Positions 63,991 to 64,000 of a DNA stretch of 64,000 bases are shown here, piece after piece (position 1 is the first letter of the stretch; each line of letters starts with the position of its first letter). The DNA is from Ianthella basta (Eukaryota > Porifera > Demospongiae > Verongiida > Ianthellidae). The position numbers were made by a program, and so were the translations under genes. The notes under the pieces are model-generated. The model was not told the origin of the DNA. It made no database searches and saw only the letters and a program-made list of their open reading frames with translations. The stretch lies in the NCBI GenBank assembly GCA_964019415.1, contig OZ025872.1:1546699-1610698 (forward strand). Reading direction: 5' to 3'.

Positions 63991-64000
63991 TCCAGTATTT

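Overview
The window looks like nuclear DNA of an early-branching animal, most likely a demosponge. This is an inference: genes have many small exons with GT-AG borders, protein families with ZU5, death-fold and ankyrin domains are amplified, CA/GT microsatellites are common, and the sequence is full of degraded DNA transposons, foldback repeats and Penelope-like fragments. No bacterial operon, CRISPR array, rRNA or convincing tRNA was seen. All gene models below were built by eye from open frames, splice motifs, phase agreement and comparison between paralogous copies inside the window.

Layout. 1-0.8 kb: 3' end of a cysteine-rich gene (copy 1). 1.7-13.7 kb: transposon-rich stretch (foldback element, nested TIR elements with Harbinger-type remnants, a broken reverse transcriptase, a TIR element carrying a RecQ-like helicase fragment, a TIR element encoding only a Myb/SANT-like protein, a hammerhead motif, a GGT-rich minisatellite), interrupted by three phase-1 exons at 7.06-7.80 kb that may be the distant 5' end of the next gene. 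17.8-23.9 kb: ZU5 + death-fold (CARD-like) gene A. 24.5-24.8 kb: broken copy of the first exon of a Twinkle-like mitochondrial helicase. 25.5-28.3 kb: uncharacterised exons and cysteine-rich gene copy 2. 30.9-36.7 kb: ZU5 + CARD-like gene B, an exon-by-exon paralogue of A, followed at 37.3 kb by a second Twinkle-like first exon. The order ZU5-CARD then Twinkle fragment is repeated, so a multi-gene block was duplicated in tandem. 38.25-39.8 kb: pseudogene of a coiled-coil/death-domain tail.

40.5-51 kb: tandem array of four related small two-coding-exon genes. Three are predicted to encode 113-124 aa proteins with one C-terminal membrane segment (tail-anchored type); I do not recognise the family. 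The first copy is broken, and the second has a Penelope-like retroelement 3' fragment (GIY-YIG endonuclease plus hammerhead ribozyme motif) inserted at its TATA-like box. A perfect 100-bp-arm palindrome with a hammerhead motif in each arm lies upstream of copy 1. 52.7-61.2 kb, minus strand: a large ankyrin-ZU5-coiled-coil-death-domain gene (about 1,246 codons visible), whose 5' side is bordered by a dead pogo/Tigger transposon at 61.2-63.1 kb.

The conserved genes share a theme: ZU5 modules joined to ankyrin repeats, coiled coils and death/CARD-like folds, as in animal apoptosis and innate-immune adaptors. Whether they form one pathway, and whether the tail-anchored array belongs to it, is inference. 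The most unusual signals are the tail-anchored array, the hammerhead-bearing Penelope remnants with the perfect palindrome, and a set of hairpin-headed repeats whose loops are alike but whose stems differ.
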